DNA from: JACRLV01 sp045863555
Lineage (GTDB): Bacteria > Planctomycetota > Phycisphaerae > UBA1845 > Fen-1342
Direction of reading: 5' to 3'
NCBI GenBank assembly: GCA_045863555.1
Contig: BTUU01000011.1
Coordinates: 62,001-126,000 of the forward strand
DNA: 64,000 bases
The translations under genes and the position numbers were made by a program. The notes beneath the pieces are model-generated. The model had not been told where the DNA came from. It worked only from the letters and a program-made list of their open reading frames with translations, and searched no databases. Shown one piece after another: positions 1 through 10,711 of this stretch; position 1 is the stretch's first letter, and every line of letters starts with the position of its first letter.

Positions 1-201
1 CCGCCCATCCGGTGCTCGTAGCCCCGCACTGGTGTGGTGACCCTGCAACCAAATACGGACTTCAGCCCCAGTATAGCGTGCCGCCCGACGGGTCCGCGAA
101 GCGTTCATCCGCCCTGCGGCGGCCGTCGCAGTCTGGCTGCGGTGGGTTGAGCCGCTGTCCGCCGCCCCTGCAAATTCTGCATCCCCGTCGGCCCGGATTC
201 C

Positions 202-840
202 ATGCGTTCTATACTGCGGCGGATGGATGGAATACCCGCCGCGAGCCGGCCACGGCTTGTCTTCAGCGTACTGTTCAAGACCCGCGGGTTGCTGATGGCG
301 CCGCTGGTTCTGGTGATGGCGCTCAATTTTGCCTGGGAGTGCGAGGTTGAATCGCTGAATCTCGGCCTGGGGCTCCCGATCTTTGTCCTGGGTTGGGTGA
401 CCCGGATCTGGTCCCAGGGGCATTTGAAGTATCGCCTGCGCCTGCCCGTTCCGGAGCTTGCGACATCCGGTCCCTACGCACTGATGCGCAACCCCGTGTA
501 CGTCGGGAACACGATGATCCTCGTCGGGCTCTCGATACTCTGCGAACTCTACTGGTTCGTGCCCGTCGTTCTGGCATGGTGCGGGCTGGTCTATCATTTC
601 GCCGTGGTCGGCTTCGAAGAGGTCCGGCTGCGGAAGATGTTCGGCGAGGAGTACATCCGCTACGCAAACCGCGTGCCCCGATGGATTCCGTCTTCGCTGA
701 TTCTCCAGCACATGCCAAGGTCGTCGAGGGGACCGCTCCCAGCCGCGCTCCGCGCTGAATGGCAATGCGGGCTGCTTCTGCTGATTCCGATCCTGAAAGA
801 GCTGGTGATCGAGCATCTGCCGGCGATCTCGCACCCGTGA
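202..840 (+). CDS. Isoprenylcysteine carboxyl methyltransferase (ICMT/PEMT)-like membrane protein
   Basis: The protein has 212 residues and several hydrophobic segments: about residues 30-45, 52-68 and a hairpin at 108-135. It carries the SAM-dependent ICMT/phospholipid methyltransferase signature: TSGPYALMRNPVYVGN near residue 90, then a conserved E in GFEEVRL and the closing FGEEYIRYANRVPRWIP. The family methylates isoprenylated or lipid substrates at the membrane; the substrate here is unknown. The start is the first ATG. A TATACT hexamer lies at 210-215, inside the proposed 5' end, so an ATG at 223 (residue 8) is possible. The gene stands alone and converges on the next gene. The family call is firm; the substrate is not. 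Confidence 0.85.
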   Translation: MRSILRRMDGIPAASRPRLVFSVLFKTRGLLMAPLVLVMALNFAWECEVESLNLGLGLPIFVLGWVTRIWSQGHLKYRLRLPVPELATSGPYALMRNPVYVGNTMILVGLSILCELYWFVPVVLAWCGLVYHFAVVGFEEVRLRKMFGEEYIRYANRVPRWIPSSLILQHMPRSSRGPLPAALRAEWQCGLLLLIPILKELVIEHLPAISHP

Positions 841-954
841 TCCCGCGGCCCGCCCATCTCGCCGATCCTGCCTGCGCGGCTCGCCGCTCGACGTCCCCGG
901 TCGGGAAGAGACGCGGACAACATCTGCGACCCGCTGTCCTCAGCGCCGCCGCCC

Positions 955-2187
955 TCAGCCGCCGAAATTGGCCAGCAGCGCGGCCAGGTCCGGCAGACTG
1001 ACACAACCATCCGCGTCGAAATCGGATGCTGGGTCGAAACCGGCGTCGCCGGCGCAGGTCCCGAACGCTCCGAGCAGCAACGCGAGATCAGCGATGTCAA
1101 CGTCCCCGTCGCCGTCGGAGTCGCCGGGACCACCGGCCAGGGGAGTGAGAATGAACCCGCGGCGCGAGGAATCTGCGGGGAAGTGGTCGTTGGAGCCGGT
1201 GGCGATGATCTGTCCGCGGTCGTTGATGCCCCGCGCCCCGGAAACGCGCGAGAAGAGCGCCGGTTCCTCCACCACGCTCTGAAGGTTGCTGATCAGACCG
1301 CGCTGCGGACTGTAGACCCAGCTGTAGAAATCGCTGTTGCTCTGCCAGGTCCGCCACCCGACGACCTCGCCCCGCTCGTTGATCCCGGTCGCGACGGCTT
1401 GAAAGAGCCCGGTGTCGAGAAGTCCCGAACCGTCGATCGACACGGCGTGCGAAGTGCGGCTGCCGCTGCTGCTGATGTAGACGCTGACGCCCGCAATCTC
1501 GTTCGATTCGTTGATTCCATAGCCGAAGGAGAGCGCGGCGCCCGCGAGCATTCCGCGATCAAGAACCGCGCCGCTTCGCATGTCCCAGGTCTGAATCCCC
1601 ACCGCCGGCGCGCCCGTCCGGATTCCCCCGGTGATCACGCCGGCGTCGTTGATGGCGTAGAACTCGGCCGCTTGTCCGGGGACGACGTTGAGCATGCCCG
1701 TCGCGGGTGACCAATAGAAGTTGGTGTACGGATCGGCCGGCCCCAGACCAGTCGCCGACCCGACAATCTCGGAGTTGTTGTTGATCGCCGTCGGAACACA
1801 TCCGTCGTAGCCCGCCAGCGTGCCCAGCAGCGTGTACTGGCCGTCTCGGTAGAGCCAGCCCACCATGTGCGATCCGCCGTACTGGCCGCAATACCCGACG
1901 ATTTCCCCCAGGTCGTTGATCGCGACCGCCGTGCTGCTCCGCGTCTCCTGTCCGGGTACCGGCGGCAGCGCGCGGAGGCCGCCGGATGCATCCCAGATGA
2001 ACGCGCGGTAGATCGAGCCGCTGTGACCGATTCCGACGACCTCGCCACGGTTATTAAGACCAAGCGGAGAGGTCATGTACGAGTACCCGGGCAGCCGGCC
2101 AAGATCGGTGATCCGGTACTGCGGCTGTGCTGCCGCTCCAGCAACAAGGACGAGAAGACCCACCAGACCCGATGCGTGCGTTTTCAT
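955..2187 (-). CDS. Secreted HAF-repeat protein with C-terminal dockerin-like module
   Basis: This is a predicted exported protein of about 410 residues. After a signal peptide (hydrophobic core followed by AAAQPQ), repeated units contain the pattern AINDLGEIVG, AINNNSEIVG, AINDAGVITG and GINERGEVVG, which is the HAF extracellular repeat, a predicted beta-propeller-like array. The last 55 residues form two calcium-loop-like repeats (SDGDGDVDIADLALLL and DFDADGCVSLPDLAALL), as in type I dockerins. The ATG at 2187 is preferred over 2199 because GAGAG sits just upstream. No cohesin gene is visible, so the dockerin-like part may be a cell-surface or structural tail, as is common in Planctomycetota. 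Function is unknown. Confidence 0.8.
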   Translation of the reverse strand: MKTHASGLVGLLVLVAGAAAQPQYRITDLGRLPGYSYMTSPLGLNNRGEVVGIGHSGSIYRAFIWDASGGLRALPPVPGQETRSSTAVAINDLGEIVGYCGQYGGSHMVGWLYRDGQYTLLGTLAGYDGCVPTAINNNSEIVGSATGLGPADPYTNFYWSPATGMLNVVPGQAAEFYAINDAGVITGGIRTGAPAVGIQTWDMRSGAVLDRGMLAGAALSFGYGINESNEIAGVSVYISSSGSRTSHAVSIDGSGLLDTGLFQAVATGINERGEVVGWRTWQSNSDFYSWVYSPQRGLISNLQSVVEEPALFSRVSGARGINDRGQIIATGSNDHFPADSSRRGFILTPLAGGPGDSDGDGDVDIADLALLLGAFGTCAGDAGFDPASDFDADGCVSLPDLAALLANFGG

Positions 2188-2261
2188 GTGCTCTCTCACA
2201 TTCTGTTTCCGAATCCGCCGCGATCGTCGGAAGGCGGGCGGCGCGGCTCGCGAACGAACGG

Positions 2262-2297
2262 GCCCGCCGGAGTCAAAGGAAGGGCGCTCCGGCGGGC
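2262..2297. repeat. 11-bp perfect inverted repeat between divergent genes
   Basis: GCCCGCCGGAG (2262-2272) is the exact reverse complement of CTCCGGCGGGC (2287-2297), with a 14-nt spacer. It lies in the 234-bp divergent region between the HAF gene and queE. No T-run follows on either strand, so it is not a typical intrinsic terminator. It could be a regulatory palindrome or an RNA hairpin in the HAF leader. Confidence 0.5.
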
Positions 2298-2421
2298 GGT
2301 TCCATCATCCTCGCAATAGAGGTCGGTCGGCAGCCGGGAAGTACATGGGGCCCGGCGCTGCGGCGTCTGGCGCGTAAGACCATCGGTCCATCGCGGCCGC
2401 ATAACCGGGTAAAATGGAGAA

Positions 2422-3114
2422 ATGGGTGTAGAGCGGCTGCGTATCAACGAGATTTTTCACTCCATCCAGGGAGAAGGCGTGCGCGCGGGCGTCCGGTGCG
2501 TCTTCATCCGCCTGACCGGCTGCCACCTGCGCTGCACCTACTGCGATACCGAGTACTCGTTCCACGAGGGAGCCTGGATGACGCTCGACGAGATCCTCGA
2601 CGTCGCCCGGTCGTTTCACTGCCCGACGGTCGAGGTCACCGGGGGCGAGCCGCTGCTCCAGCCCGCCGTGTTCCCGCTCATGACCCGTCTCGCGGACGAG
2701 TTCGAGACTGTGCTGCTCGAGACGTCGGGCGCGGTTTCGATCGCTGACGTCGACCCGCGGGTGGTCCGAATCGTCGACCTCAAGACGCCGTCCAGCGGTG
2801 AGGAATCCCGCAACTGCTGGGCAAACATCGACCTTCTGACCGCCCGCGACGAAGTGAAGTTCGTCATCGGCGACCACAGGGACTACGAATGGTCGCGCGA
2901 CGTGGTCGAGCGCTATCAACTGACCCGCCGCTGCCCGGTCCTCTTCTGCCCGGTCGTGGGAATATCGGAAACGGAATCGGCGGGGCTGACGCTGTACAAG
3001 GGCCACCTGGAGCCCGAGCGTCTCGCGGCGTGGATGCTCGAAGACCGGCTGGACGTCCGGTTCGGATACCAGTTGCACAAGGTGATCTGGTCGCCGACCG
3101 CGCGCGGGGTCTGA
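2422..3114 (+). CDS. queE: 7-carboxy-7-deazaguanine synthase QueE
   Basis: QueE is a radical SAM enzyme that converts 6-carboxytetrahydropterin to 7-carboxy-7-deazaguanine in the queuosine/preQ0 pathway. The 230-residue protein begins with the family hallmark INEIFHSIQGEG. The Fe-S cluster cysteines follow as C34-x3-C38-x2-C41 (CHLRCTYC), and then comes the SAM-binding VTGGEPLLQ. Length and order match the family. TAAAAT at 2410-2415 lies only 6 bases before the ATG, so the transcript may have a very short leader. No other queuosine gene is in the window. Confidence 0.95.
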   Translation: MGVERLRINEIFHSIQGEGVRAGVRCVFIRLTGCHLRCTYCDTEYSFHEGAWMTLDEILDVARSFHCPTVEVTGGEPLLQPAVFPLMTRLADEFETVLLETSGAVSIADVDPRVVRIVDLKTPSSGEESRNCWANIDLLTARDEVKFVIGDHRDYEWSRDVVERYQLTRRCPVLFCPVVGISETESAGLTLYKGHLEPERLAAWMLEDRLDVRFGYQLHKVIWSPTARGV

Positions 3115-3332
3115 AATCGGCCAGCCGATGTGGCGGCGGGAATCGACTCCGTCTTCTGAACCCTTGCGAGCCGGCACTTCCGGGGCGATGAGTGAGTGAA
3201 CCCGCTCCACGGCCCATACAATCGAATCACTATCGAACGCCGTCCGTTCGGGTAGAATGTCGCCCCTCGGGCCGCGGTCTATTCAACGAGGTCGTTCCGC
3301 GCGGTCCGGCTTCGTGTTCCAGGAGACGTCGC

Positions 3333-4787
3333 TTGCGAATTGCGCTCATCAACCCCATTTCCCGCCGCAGCCAGGGCTACCACACGATCGGCAAGTACCT
3401 CCCGCAACTCGGGTTGCAGGTGCTGGCCAAGCTCGTTCCGGCGCCGCATTCCGTCGACATCATCGACGAGGTCTTCGGGACGGCCGCGACGGACAAGCTC
3501 GTCGCCGAGGGGGGGTATGACCTGGTCGGCCTGACCTCGTACACGAGCGGCTCGACCCGCGCCTACGAGATCGCCGCCGGCTGCCGCGCGCGCGGGATCA
3601 AGACGGTCATGGGCGGTCCGCACGCCTCCGCGTGCCCCGATGAAGCGGCCGAGCATGTTGACTCGGTCGCGATCGGTGAATGCGATGAGGCCTGGCCGCG
3701 GATCATCGCCGACGCCGAGGCCGGGCGGCTCAAGCCGCGCTACACGGGCGAGCTTTCCGATCTCGAAACAACCGGATTCGGCGGGGCGATCCAGAACCTC
3801 CAGCCGATCAACGGAAAATATGACGTCGCCGCGATTCAAACGTCGCGCGGCTGCCCGGTCGGGTGTGAGTATTGCTCGGTCACGACATTCAACGGCGCAC
3901 CGATTCGCCGCCGCCGCATCGACGACATCGTCGAGGAATGGAACCAGACGACGCGGCCGTTTTCGTTCGTCGTCGACGACAACTTCTTCGGCGTCGGCGA
4001 GAAGCACGCGGAATGGGCCAAGGACCTGCTCCGGGCGATCATCAAGCGCGGCAAGAAGCGGCTCTGGTTCAGCCAGACGACGATCAACATGGGCGACGAC
4101 CCCGAGGGGCTGCGGCTCGCGTATCGCGCGGGCTGCCGCGGCATGCTCGTCGGCTTCGAGACCTTCAACCGCGCGTCGTTGAAGGAATACAGCAAGGGCA
4201 TCAACCGCAAGAATCTCGACCGCTACCAGGCGCTCGTCGACGAGTTCCACCGCGCCGGCATCGCCGTCTTCGGCGGGTTCATCATCGGTGCGGATCAGGA
4301 CACGCCGGAGACGGTCGCGGAAACCGCGCTGCACGCCGTGCGGATGGGCATCGACATCATCCAGATCACCAATCTCACGCCGCTGCCCGGCACGAAGATG
4401 TACGACCGCTTCAAGGAAGAAGGCCGGCTCATTGCCACTAACTATCCGTCGGACTGGGAGCGATACACGTTCACGGAAACGGTCTATCGGCCGGCGAACA
4501 TGACGGCGCGGGAGCTGGACGAGGCGATCTATGAGCTTCGCCACGCGGCCGCGAAGGAGGCGTGGGTCGTGAAGCGGGCGATCCGCTCGTGGATCCGCAC
4601 GCGGTCGTTCACGACGGCAGCGTTCGTGCTGGGGATGAACCAGGGCTGGAAGCGGATGGCGAAGATCCAGGCCCCCAAGGACGCCGAGACGTTCGGGTTC
4701 ACGCCGAAAAAGACGCCGCGGGTCAACAAGATTCGCGAGTCCTTCCGCATGCACTTTTCCCCGGTCGGGCGGGTGTCGCCGGCATGA
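3333..4787 (+). CDS. B12-binding domain radical SAM protein
   Basis: The start is a TTG with AGGAG at 3321-3325, seven bases upstream. It gives 484 residues beginning RIALINP, the usual N-terminus of B12-binding radical SAM enzymes; a longer upstream reading frame has no family match. A cobalamin-type Rossmann domain occupies about residues 1-135 (DIIDEVFG, GGPHASA). The radical SAM core follows with the cluster motif RGCPVGCEYC near residues 171-180. The C-terminal part (TNLTPLPGTKMYDRF) is typical of this large family. The stop overlaps the rhodanese start (ATGA). The substrate cannot be told; relatives act in lipid, hopanoid or cofactor methylation. Confidence 0.88.
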   Translation: MRIALINPISRRSQGYHTIGKYLPQLGLQVLAKLVPAPHSVDIIDEVFGTAATDKLVAEGGYDLVGLTSYTSGSTRAYEIAAGCRARGIKTVMGGPHASACPDEAAEHVDSVAIGECDEAWPRIIADAEAGRLKPRYTGELSDLETTGFGGAIQNLQPINGKYDVAAIQTSRGCPVGCEYCSVTTFNGAPIRRRRIDDIVEEWNQTTRPFSFVVDDNFFGVGEKHAEWAKDLLRAIIKRGKKRLWFSQTTINMGDDPEGLRLAYRAGCRGMLVGFETFNRASLKEYSKGINRKNLDRYQALVDEFHRAGIAVFGGFIIGADQDTPETVAETALHAVRMGIDIIQITNLTPLPGTKMYDRFKEEGRLIATNYPSDWERYTFTETVYRPANMTARELDEAIYELRHAAAKEAWVVKRAIRSWIRTRSFTTAAFVLGMNQGWKRMAKIQAPKDAETFGFTPKKTPRVNKIRESFRMHFSPVGRVSPA

Positions 4788-5110
4788 TGATGAAGCGCGT
4801 CACGGAGATTACGCCGCGCGATGCGGCGCAGTGCTGCTTGGACGGCGTGCTGTTGCTCGATTGCCGCGAGCACAAGGAACTCGTGCTCGCGCGGATCGAG
4901 GGGGCCCTGCACATCCCCATGGGCGACATCCCCAGCCGCCAGACCGAACTCGACCCGGATCGGCCGACGATCGTCTTCTGCCACAAGGGCGCGCGGAGCT
5001 ACAAGGTCGCCGCGTTCCTGCTGGAGCAGGGCTTTACCGATGTGAAGAGCATGGCGGGCGGGATCGACGCGTGGTCCGCGCAGGTGGATGCGTCGGTGCC
5101 GCGGTATTGA
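4784..5110 (+). CDS. Rhodanese-like sulfurtransferase
   Basis: This is a single-domain rhodanese of 108 residues. It has the expected features: LLDCREHKEL near the N-terminus, IPMGDIP, and the active-site loop FCHKGARS with the persulfide-forming Cys66. The start ATG overlaps the stop of the radical SAM gene by four bases (ATGA), which implies translational coupling. The enzyme may supply sulfur or handle persulfide for the neighbouring radical SAM enzyme, but that is an inference from position. Confidence 0.9.
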   Translation: MMMKRVTEITPRDAAQCCLDGVLLLDCREHKELVLARIEGALHIPMGDIPSRQTELDPDRPTIVFCHKGARSYKVAAFLLEQGFTDVKSMAGGIDAWSAQVDASVPRY

Positions 5111-5155
5111 GCGAGACCGGACTGCAACGGCGCAGCGTGAGCAGGAAGCCGAGCA

Positions 5156-6657
<1,502 letters not shown>

Positions 6658-6658
<1 letters not shown>

Positions 6659-6689
6659 CAAGGGGACAAGGGGACAAGGGAACAAGGGG
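6658..6689 (+). repeat. Octamer tandem array, ACAAGGGG x4
   Basis: Four consecutive 8-bp units (ACAAGGGG, ACAAGGGG, ACAAGGGA, ACAAGGGG) begin at the last base of the preceding stop codon. Seven more arrays of four or five 7- or 8-bp units occur at gene borders elsewhere in the window. Confidence 0.85.
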
Positions 6690-7084
6690 ACGAACAAGCC
6701 TCCCTCGAGCGCACCGAGGGCACTGACATCGGAGCGATGGGACCGTCGGCGTGCGAGCGTGACCTGCGCGGAGACGCTGCACTCAGTCCCTGGTAGGTGT
6801 GCGGCGAATGTGGCCGCTCCATGCGGCTCAGCCCGGACTGCCGGGCCCCCCGAGGCATCTGCCATCACGCCGCCAGACCTGCCAGGCCGTTGAAATCAGA
6901 CCGAAGCGGCGTTCCATGGTTGCCACCGGTTGTCCCCCGCCCGCCGACCGGTCAGAATGGGGCCTCATAGGTGCGGCGAAGGGGCCGAGGGAATGCGGCG
7001 GGGCGAACCTGGCGCGGGCGGTAAGCCCGAACCACCTGGAAACGAGCCAGGCCCGCACGTACGCCCCGGCATTGAGGCGAACGA
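6690..7084. other. Intergenic stretch without a recognised gene
   Basis: About 395 bases between the octamer array and the P-loop gene. I found no open frame with a ribosome binding site or protein-like composition, no tRNA and no terminator-like hairpin. It presumably contains the promoter of the downstream gene cluster, but no clear -35/-10 pair was seen. Confidence 0.5.
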
Positions 7085-8272
7085 ATGACGCAATCCGGCA
7101 GTTCACTTTTCGGCCCCGCACGCCGCCCCGGGCGGCGCGTCGTCGTCACCGGGCAGGTCGGCGTCGACAAGAAGCCCTTCCTGGAGAAGCTCCGCAGCGT
7201 CGCCGAGTCGCGCGGACAGGCGGTGAAGATCTACCACATCGGCGACATGATGTATGCGGAAGCGCCGGATGTGCGGCCGGGGCGGATTCTGGATCTGCCG
7301 CTGGCGCGCCTGAATTCGCTCCGCCGGGCGGTTTTTAAGGATGTTCTGGCGGATATCGACAACCACGAGACCGTGATCATCAACACGCACGCCGCGTTCC
7401 GCTGGAAGCACGGCCTGTTTCCAGCCTTCGACCACGACCAGATGCGGGAGATCGACGCTGATCTTTACGTGACGCTGGTGGACAACGTCGACGCGGTGCA
7501 CGAACGGCTGACGCGCGACCACGAGATACCGCATTCGCTGAAGGACATCATGGTCTGGCGCGAGGAGGAGATTCTCGCGACGGAGATCCTCGCCAACGTC
7601 ATCCGCGGCCACGGGCAGTTCTACATCTTCGCCCGCGGCGTCGAGGATTCGACGCTGGAGTCGTTCTACCGGCTGATCTTCAAGCCCGAGACGAAGCGGG
7701 TCTATCCATCGTTCCCGATGACGCACGTGATGGACCTGCCCGAGACGCTGGCGGAGATCGACGCCTTCCGGGCCGCGCTAGCCGAGCATTTCGTCACGTT
7801 CGATCCCGGCGATCTTGACGAGAAGCGGCTGCTGTTTGAAGCCGGCGCGGCGACGCAGCGGGGTGAGACGACGATCAAGGTGCAGGTGAACGGCCGCGAC
7901 GTGACCTATACGACCGCCGAGATCACGAGCGTGGCCAAGGACATCGACGGGCAGATCTACGCCCGCGACTTCAAGCTGATCGACCAGTCGGACATGATCG
8001 TCAGCCTGGTGCCGGAGCTGCCCAGCGGCAAGCCGGGCCTCTCTTCGGGCGTCGAGCGCGAGCTGCACCACGCGTACGAGACGACCAAGGGGGTGTTCGT
8101 CGTCTGGAAGCCGAAGGCGGCCCCCTCGCCGTTCATCACCGAGACGGCGACGCGGGTGTATACGTCGACGCAGGAGGCGCTCGAGGACTTCCTCAAACGC
8201 GGGTTCATCAAGGAAATTCAGAAGCCGCTCTTCCAGTCCAACGTCGCGCGTGAGCGGGGGCGGTTCGGCTGA
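7085..8272 (+). CDS. P-loop kinase-like protein with nucleoside 2-deoxyribosyltransferase-like C-terminus
   Basis: The protein has 395 residues. The N-terminus reads VVVTGQVGVDKKPFLEKL, which resembles an adenylate-kinase-type P-loop, but the last Gly of GxxGxGK is Asp and the following S/T is Lys. Segments such as YHIGDMMYAEA and ADLYVTLVDNVD fit a nucleotide-kinase fold. The last 100 residues (IYARDFKLIDQSDMIVSLVPE, SSGVERELHHAY, SPFITETATRVY) resemble the nucleoside 2-deoxyribosyltransferase family. The start ATG has GAGG upstream. The stop shares one base with the next start (TGATG). The activity is uncertain; a nucleotide-sensing or nucleotide-processing role is possible. Confidence 0.65.
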   Translation: MTQSGSSLFGPARRPGRRVVVTGQVGVDKKPFLEKLRSVAESRGQAVKIYHIGDMMYAEAPDVRPGRILDLPLARLNSLRRAVFKDVLADIDNHETVIINTHAAFRWKHGLFPAFDHDQMREIDADLYVTLVDNVDAVHERLTRDHEIPHSLKDIMVWREEEILATEILANVIRGHGQFYIFARGVEDSTLESFYRLIFKPETKRVYPSFPMTHVMDLPETLAEIDAFRAALAEHFVTFDPGDLDEKRLLFEAGAATQRGETTIKVQVNGRDVTYTTAEITSVAKDIDGQIYARDFKLIDQSDMIVSLVPELPSGKPGLSSGVERELHHAYETTKGVFVVWKPKAAPSPFITETATRVYTSTQEALEDFLKRGFIKEIQKPLFQSNVARERGRFG

Positions 8273-9861
8273 TGGCCACCCGCAGGGCTTCGAACGCGAA
8301 ATCCTCCGCCGGGCCGGCACTGCTGCGGATTGCGCTGCTGGGCGGGGCGGTCCTCGGCTGCCTGCTCGCGGTGAATGCGGCGTCGCAGATCATCGACGCG
8401 ATCCCCACCGTCAAATCGGCCAGGCTGACCGCCGCGGACTATCAGCGCGCCCGCGAGGCCGCGATTGCACGCTCGCCGGCCGCGACGGAAGGCTGGCTTC
8501 AGCTTCGCGTGCAGGTGAATCTCGTACCGGCGCTGCTGCCGGGACCGAAAGCGACGATCGATCTCTCGACCGACCCGCCGGCGACGCAGCCGACGATCCC
8601 CGCCCGCCGCGCCCAGGAATTTCAGACCGCGTTTCAGAACCTCGCGGCCGCGCAGCAGCAGACGAAGGCGATCGGGCCGCTTCGACTTGCCCAGGCCGCG
8701 CTGATTCTGTCGCAGCTCGAGACGATCGAAAAGCCGCGCCCGTGGTGGCCGTATATCAGGCCGAACCTGAGCGGCATCGACGCGAGCACGCTCAAGTTCG
8801 AGATGAACGACCTGCGCCAGGCGCAGATCGACGCCTATGTATCGCTCGGCATCAGCGCCGGCGCCGCCGCGGAGTACGCCGAGGAATTCATCGGGGCCGC
8901 GCCCGCGACGCTCGTTTCGTTTCTTGCTCCGCGGCTGGCCGCGATCAGCGTCGAGTGCGAAAGTTCGGGCGACGCCGAATGCGCGACGACGGTGCGGAAG
9001 ATTCTGCTGACGCTGCTCCGGCGCATGGTGCTTGAAGATCAACTGCCGGCGATTCGTCTCGTCGCCGCGGACCAGCTGGCCCGCGTGCTCGAAAGCGATC
9101 TGGGTAAAGCCGTCCCCGGGCGGGCGGCGATCATCGACGGTCTGCGGGCCTGGCGCAGGGCCTACCACGTGCAGGTGGGCGCGGCACCAGCCGGTCCACT
9201 GACCGTAAACATGAATGCGCCGAGCCGCGCGCTCGCGGAGCAGAATGAGGCCGCGCGCGCGATCACGACGACGCTCTGGCTTGCGATCGTCACGGCCGCG
9301 CTCGGCGTCGGCGCGTTTCTCGTCACGCTGCTGGGTGTTCTCTCGCGCATCGCGGCGGTGCTGGCGAGATCGGACGAGGCGGCGGGCGGAGCGGGGATAC
9401 TGAAGCGCGGCTTCGTCGTCGCGCTCGTCGGAACCCTGCTGATCGCGGGGCTCGGATTCGCGCGAGCACCGGACGCGGGCACGCGTGCCGACGATATTCG
9501 CCAGGTCGTAAACTGGAAGCTCGTCAAAACGCCGCCGCCGAAAAAAGGGCAGGGTCACTGGCTCAGCCACTACCGCGTCTCGTTCGTCGAGCCGGCGATT
9601 ACGGCGGCGATCGTGGCCGTGCTCGCGATGCGCTTCGGCTGGCTGGGGCGGGGCATCGGTCGGCGGGCGATGGCGGGCACGGCGGCGTCGGTGTGTATCT
9701 CGGTGATGTTGTGCGGAATTTCGACGGCCAGTTGCAGCTCCGTCGCGATCAGCCGGCTCGCCGCATACGACGAGGCGCTTGCCCGGGCGACGGCGGATTC
9801 GACGCTCGGACTGGCGGGCGCGGATGCGCACCTCGGGCCGCTCCGCGGCTGGACCCCGTAG
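8272..9861 (+). CDS. Large membrane protein of unknown function
   Basis: I do not recognise this 529-residue protein. It has one transmembrane segment near residues 20-42, then a long Ala/Gln-rich soluble region (about 45-340, probably helical). Four hydrophobic segments follow: about 342-370, 380-400, 440-460 and 465-490. The TGATG overlap with the preceding P-loop gene implies coupled translation, so the two products may act together at the membrane. The high Ala content fits the GC-rich genome. No catalytic motif was seen. Confidence 0.7.
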   Translation: MATRRASNAKSSAGPALLRIALLGGAVLGCLLAVNAASQIIDAIPTVKSARLTAADYQRAREAAIARSPAATEGWLQLRVQVNLVPALLPGPKATIDLSTDPPATQPTIPARRAQEFQTAFQNLAAAQQQTKAIGPLRLAQAALILSQLETIEKPRPWWPYIRPNLSGIDASTLKFEMNDLRQAQIDAYVSLGISAGAAAEYAEEFIGAAPATLVSFLAPRLAAISVECESSGDAECATTVRKILLTLLRRMVLEDQLPAIRLVAADQLARVLESDLGKAVPGRAAIIDGLRAWRRAYHVQVGAAPAGPLTVNMNAPSRALAEQNEAARAITTTLWLAIVTAALGVGAFLVTLLGVLSRIAAVLARSDEAAGGAGILKRGFVVALVGTLLIAGLGFARAPDAGTRADDIRQVVNWKLVKTPPPKKGQGHWLSHYRVSFVEPAITAAIVAVLAMRFGWLGRGIGRRAMAGTAASVCISVMLCGISTASCSSVAISRLAAYDEALARATADSTLGLAGADAHLGPLRGWTP

Positions 9862-9898
9862 CTTCCTCGCGACCCGCGGCGCGAGTACGATCAGCACA

Positions 9899-10702
9899 AT
9901 GCGGCGAACCGCGGACGATAAGAGGGAAAAGCCGCGCTTTCCGTGGCTCTACGCGCTGCCTGGCGGCGTGCTGCCGCGCGCCGTCCGCTGCAACGGACAG
10001 CGTTTCGAGCATGTCCAGACGTTCAAGCATGATTTCTTCGCCGCGACCGGCGTCTATCGCGGGCCGGACGGCGGGCTGGCCGTCCTCAAGCTCGGCCGAC
10101 GAACGCGCTTTCTGACGCTTCCGGCCGCGTGGATCGGCCGATTCCTCACGCGGCGCGAGGCGCGGATGTACGCAAAGCTCCAGGGCATGCGCGGAATTCC
10201 CCGCTTCATCGGCGTCGTCGGCCGGAATGCGGGCTTTCTTCACGAGTTTATCCCGGGCCATCCGCTCGGGCGGGACGAGCGGGTCTCCGAGACGTTCTTC
10301 GACGAGCTCCTGGCGATGGTCAAGCAACTGCACTCGATGAACATCGCGTACGTGGACCTGAACAAGCGCCAGAATATCCTCATGGGCGACGACGGCCGGC
10401 CCTGGCTGATCGATTTCCAGATTTCGCTCGATATCCCCCCGACCGGCTGGGGGCGATTGTGGCCGGCGCGCTGGCTGCTGGCTCGCTTCCAGCATGGAGA
10501 CTGGTATCATTGCCTGAAGCACAAGCGCCGTCTGCGGCCCGACCTGCTGACGGAGGCGGAGCGGGGTGAGGTGGAGCGGTTGAGCCTCGCGATTCGGATT
10601 CACCGGGCGTTTGCGCGGCCGCTGACGCACCTGCGAAGGGCGATCCTGGCCCGGCTGAAACGGTCGGAGACTGCGGAAGTCGTGGGCTCGTCCGCGAAGT
10701 AA
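9899..10702 (+). CDS. Atypical protein kinase-like (RIO/lipopolysaccharide kinase-like fold)
   Basis: The ATG at 9899 gives 267 residues and avoids overlap with the upstream gene. The catalytic loop is AYVDLNKRQNILMGDDG, equivalent to HxDxxxxN with Tyr-Val for His-Arg. It is followed by LIDFQIS in place of the DFG motif. HEFIPGHPL looks like the hinge region. This pattern is that of small bacterial kinases related to RIO and lipopolysaccharide core kinases. The C-terminal third is basic and could bind membrane or nucleic acid. It lies 37 bases after the membrane protein. The substrate is unknown. Confidence 0.75.
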   Translation: MRRTADDKREKPRFPWLYALPGGVLPRAVRCNGQRFEHVQTFKHDFFAATGVYRGPDGGLAVLKLGRRTRFLTLPAAWIGRFLTRREARMYAKLQGMRGIPRFIGVVGRNAGFLHEFIPGHPLGRDERVSETFFDELLAMVKQLHSMNIAYVDLNKRQNILMGDDGRPWLIDFQISLDIPPTGWGRLWPARWLLARFQHGDWYHCLKHKRRLRPDLLTEAERGEVERLSLAIRIHRAFARPLTHLRRAILARLKRSETAEVVGSSAK

Positions 10703-10711
10703 GGGGTACGC

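Noticed and set aside
1..201. Plus-strand frame 12-350 at the window edge
   Set aside because: It overlaps the membrane methyltransferase in another frame and has no protein-like features or ribosome binding site.
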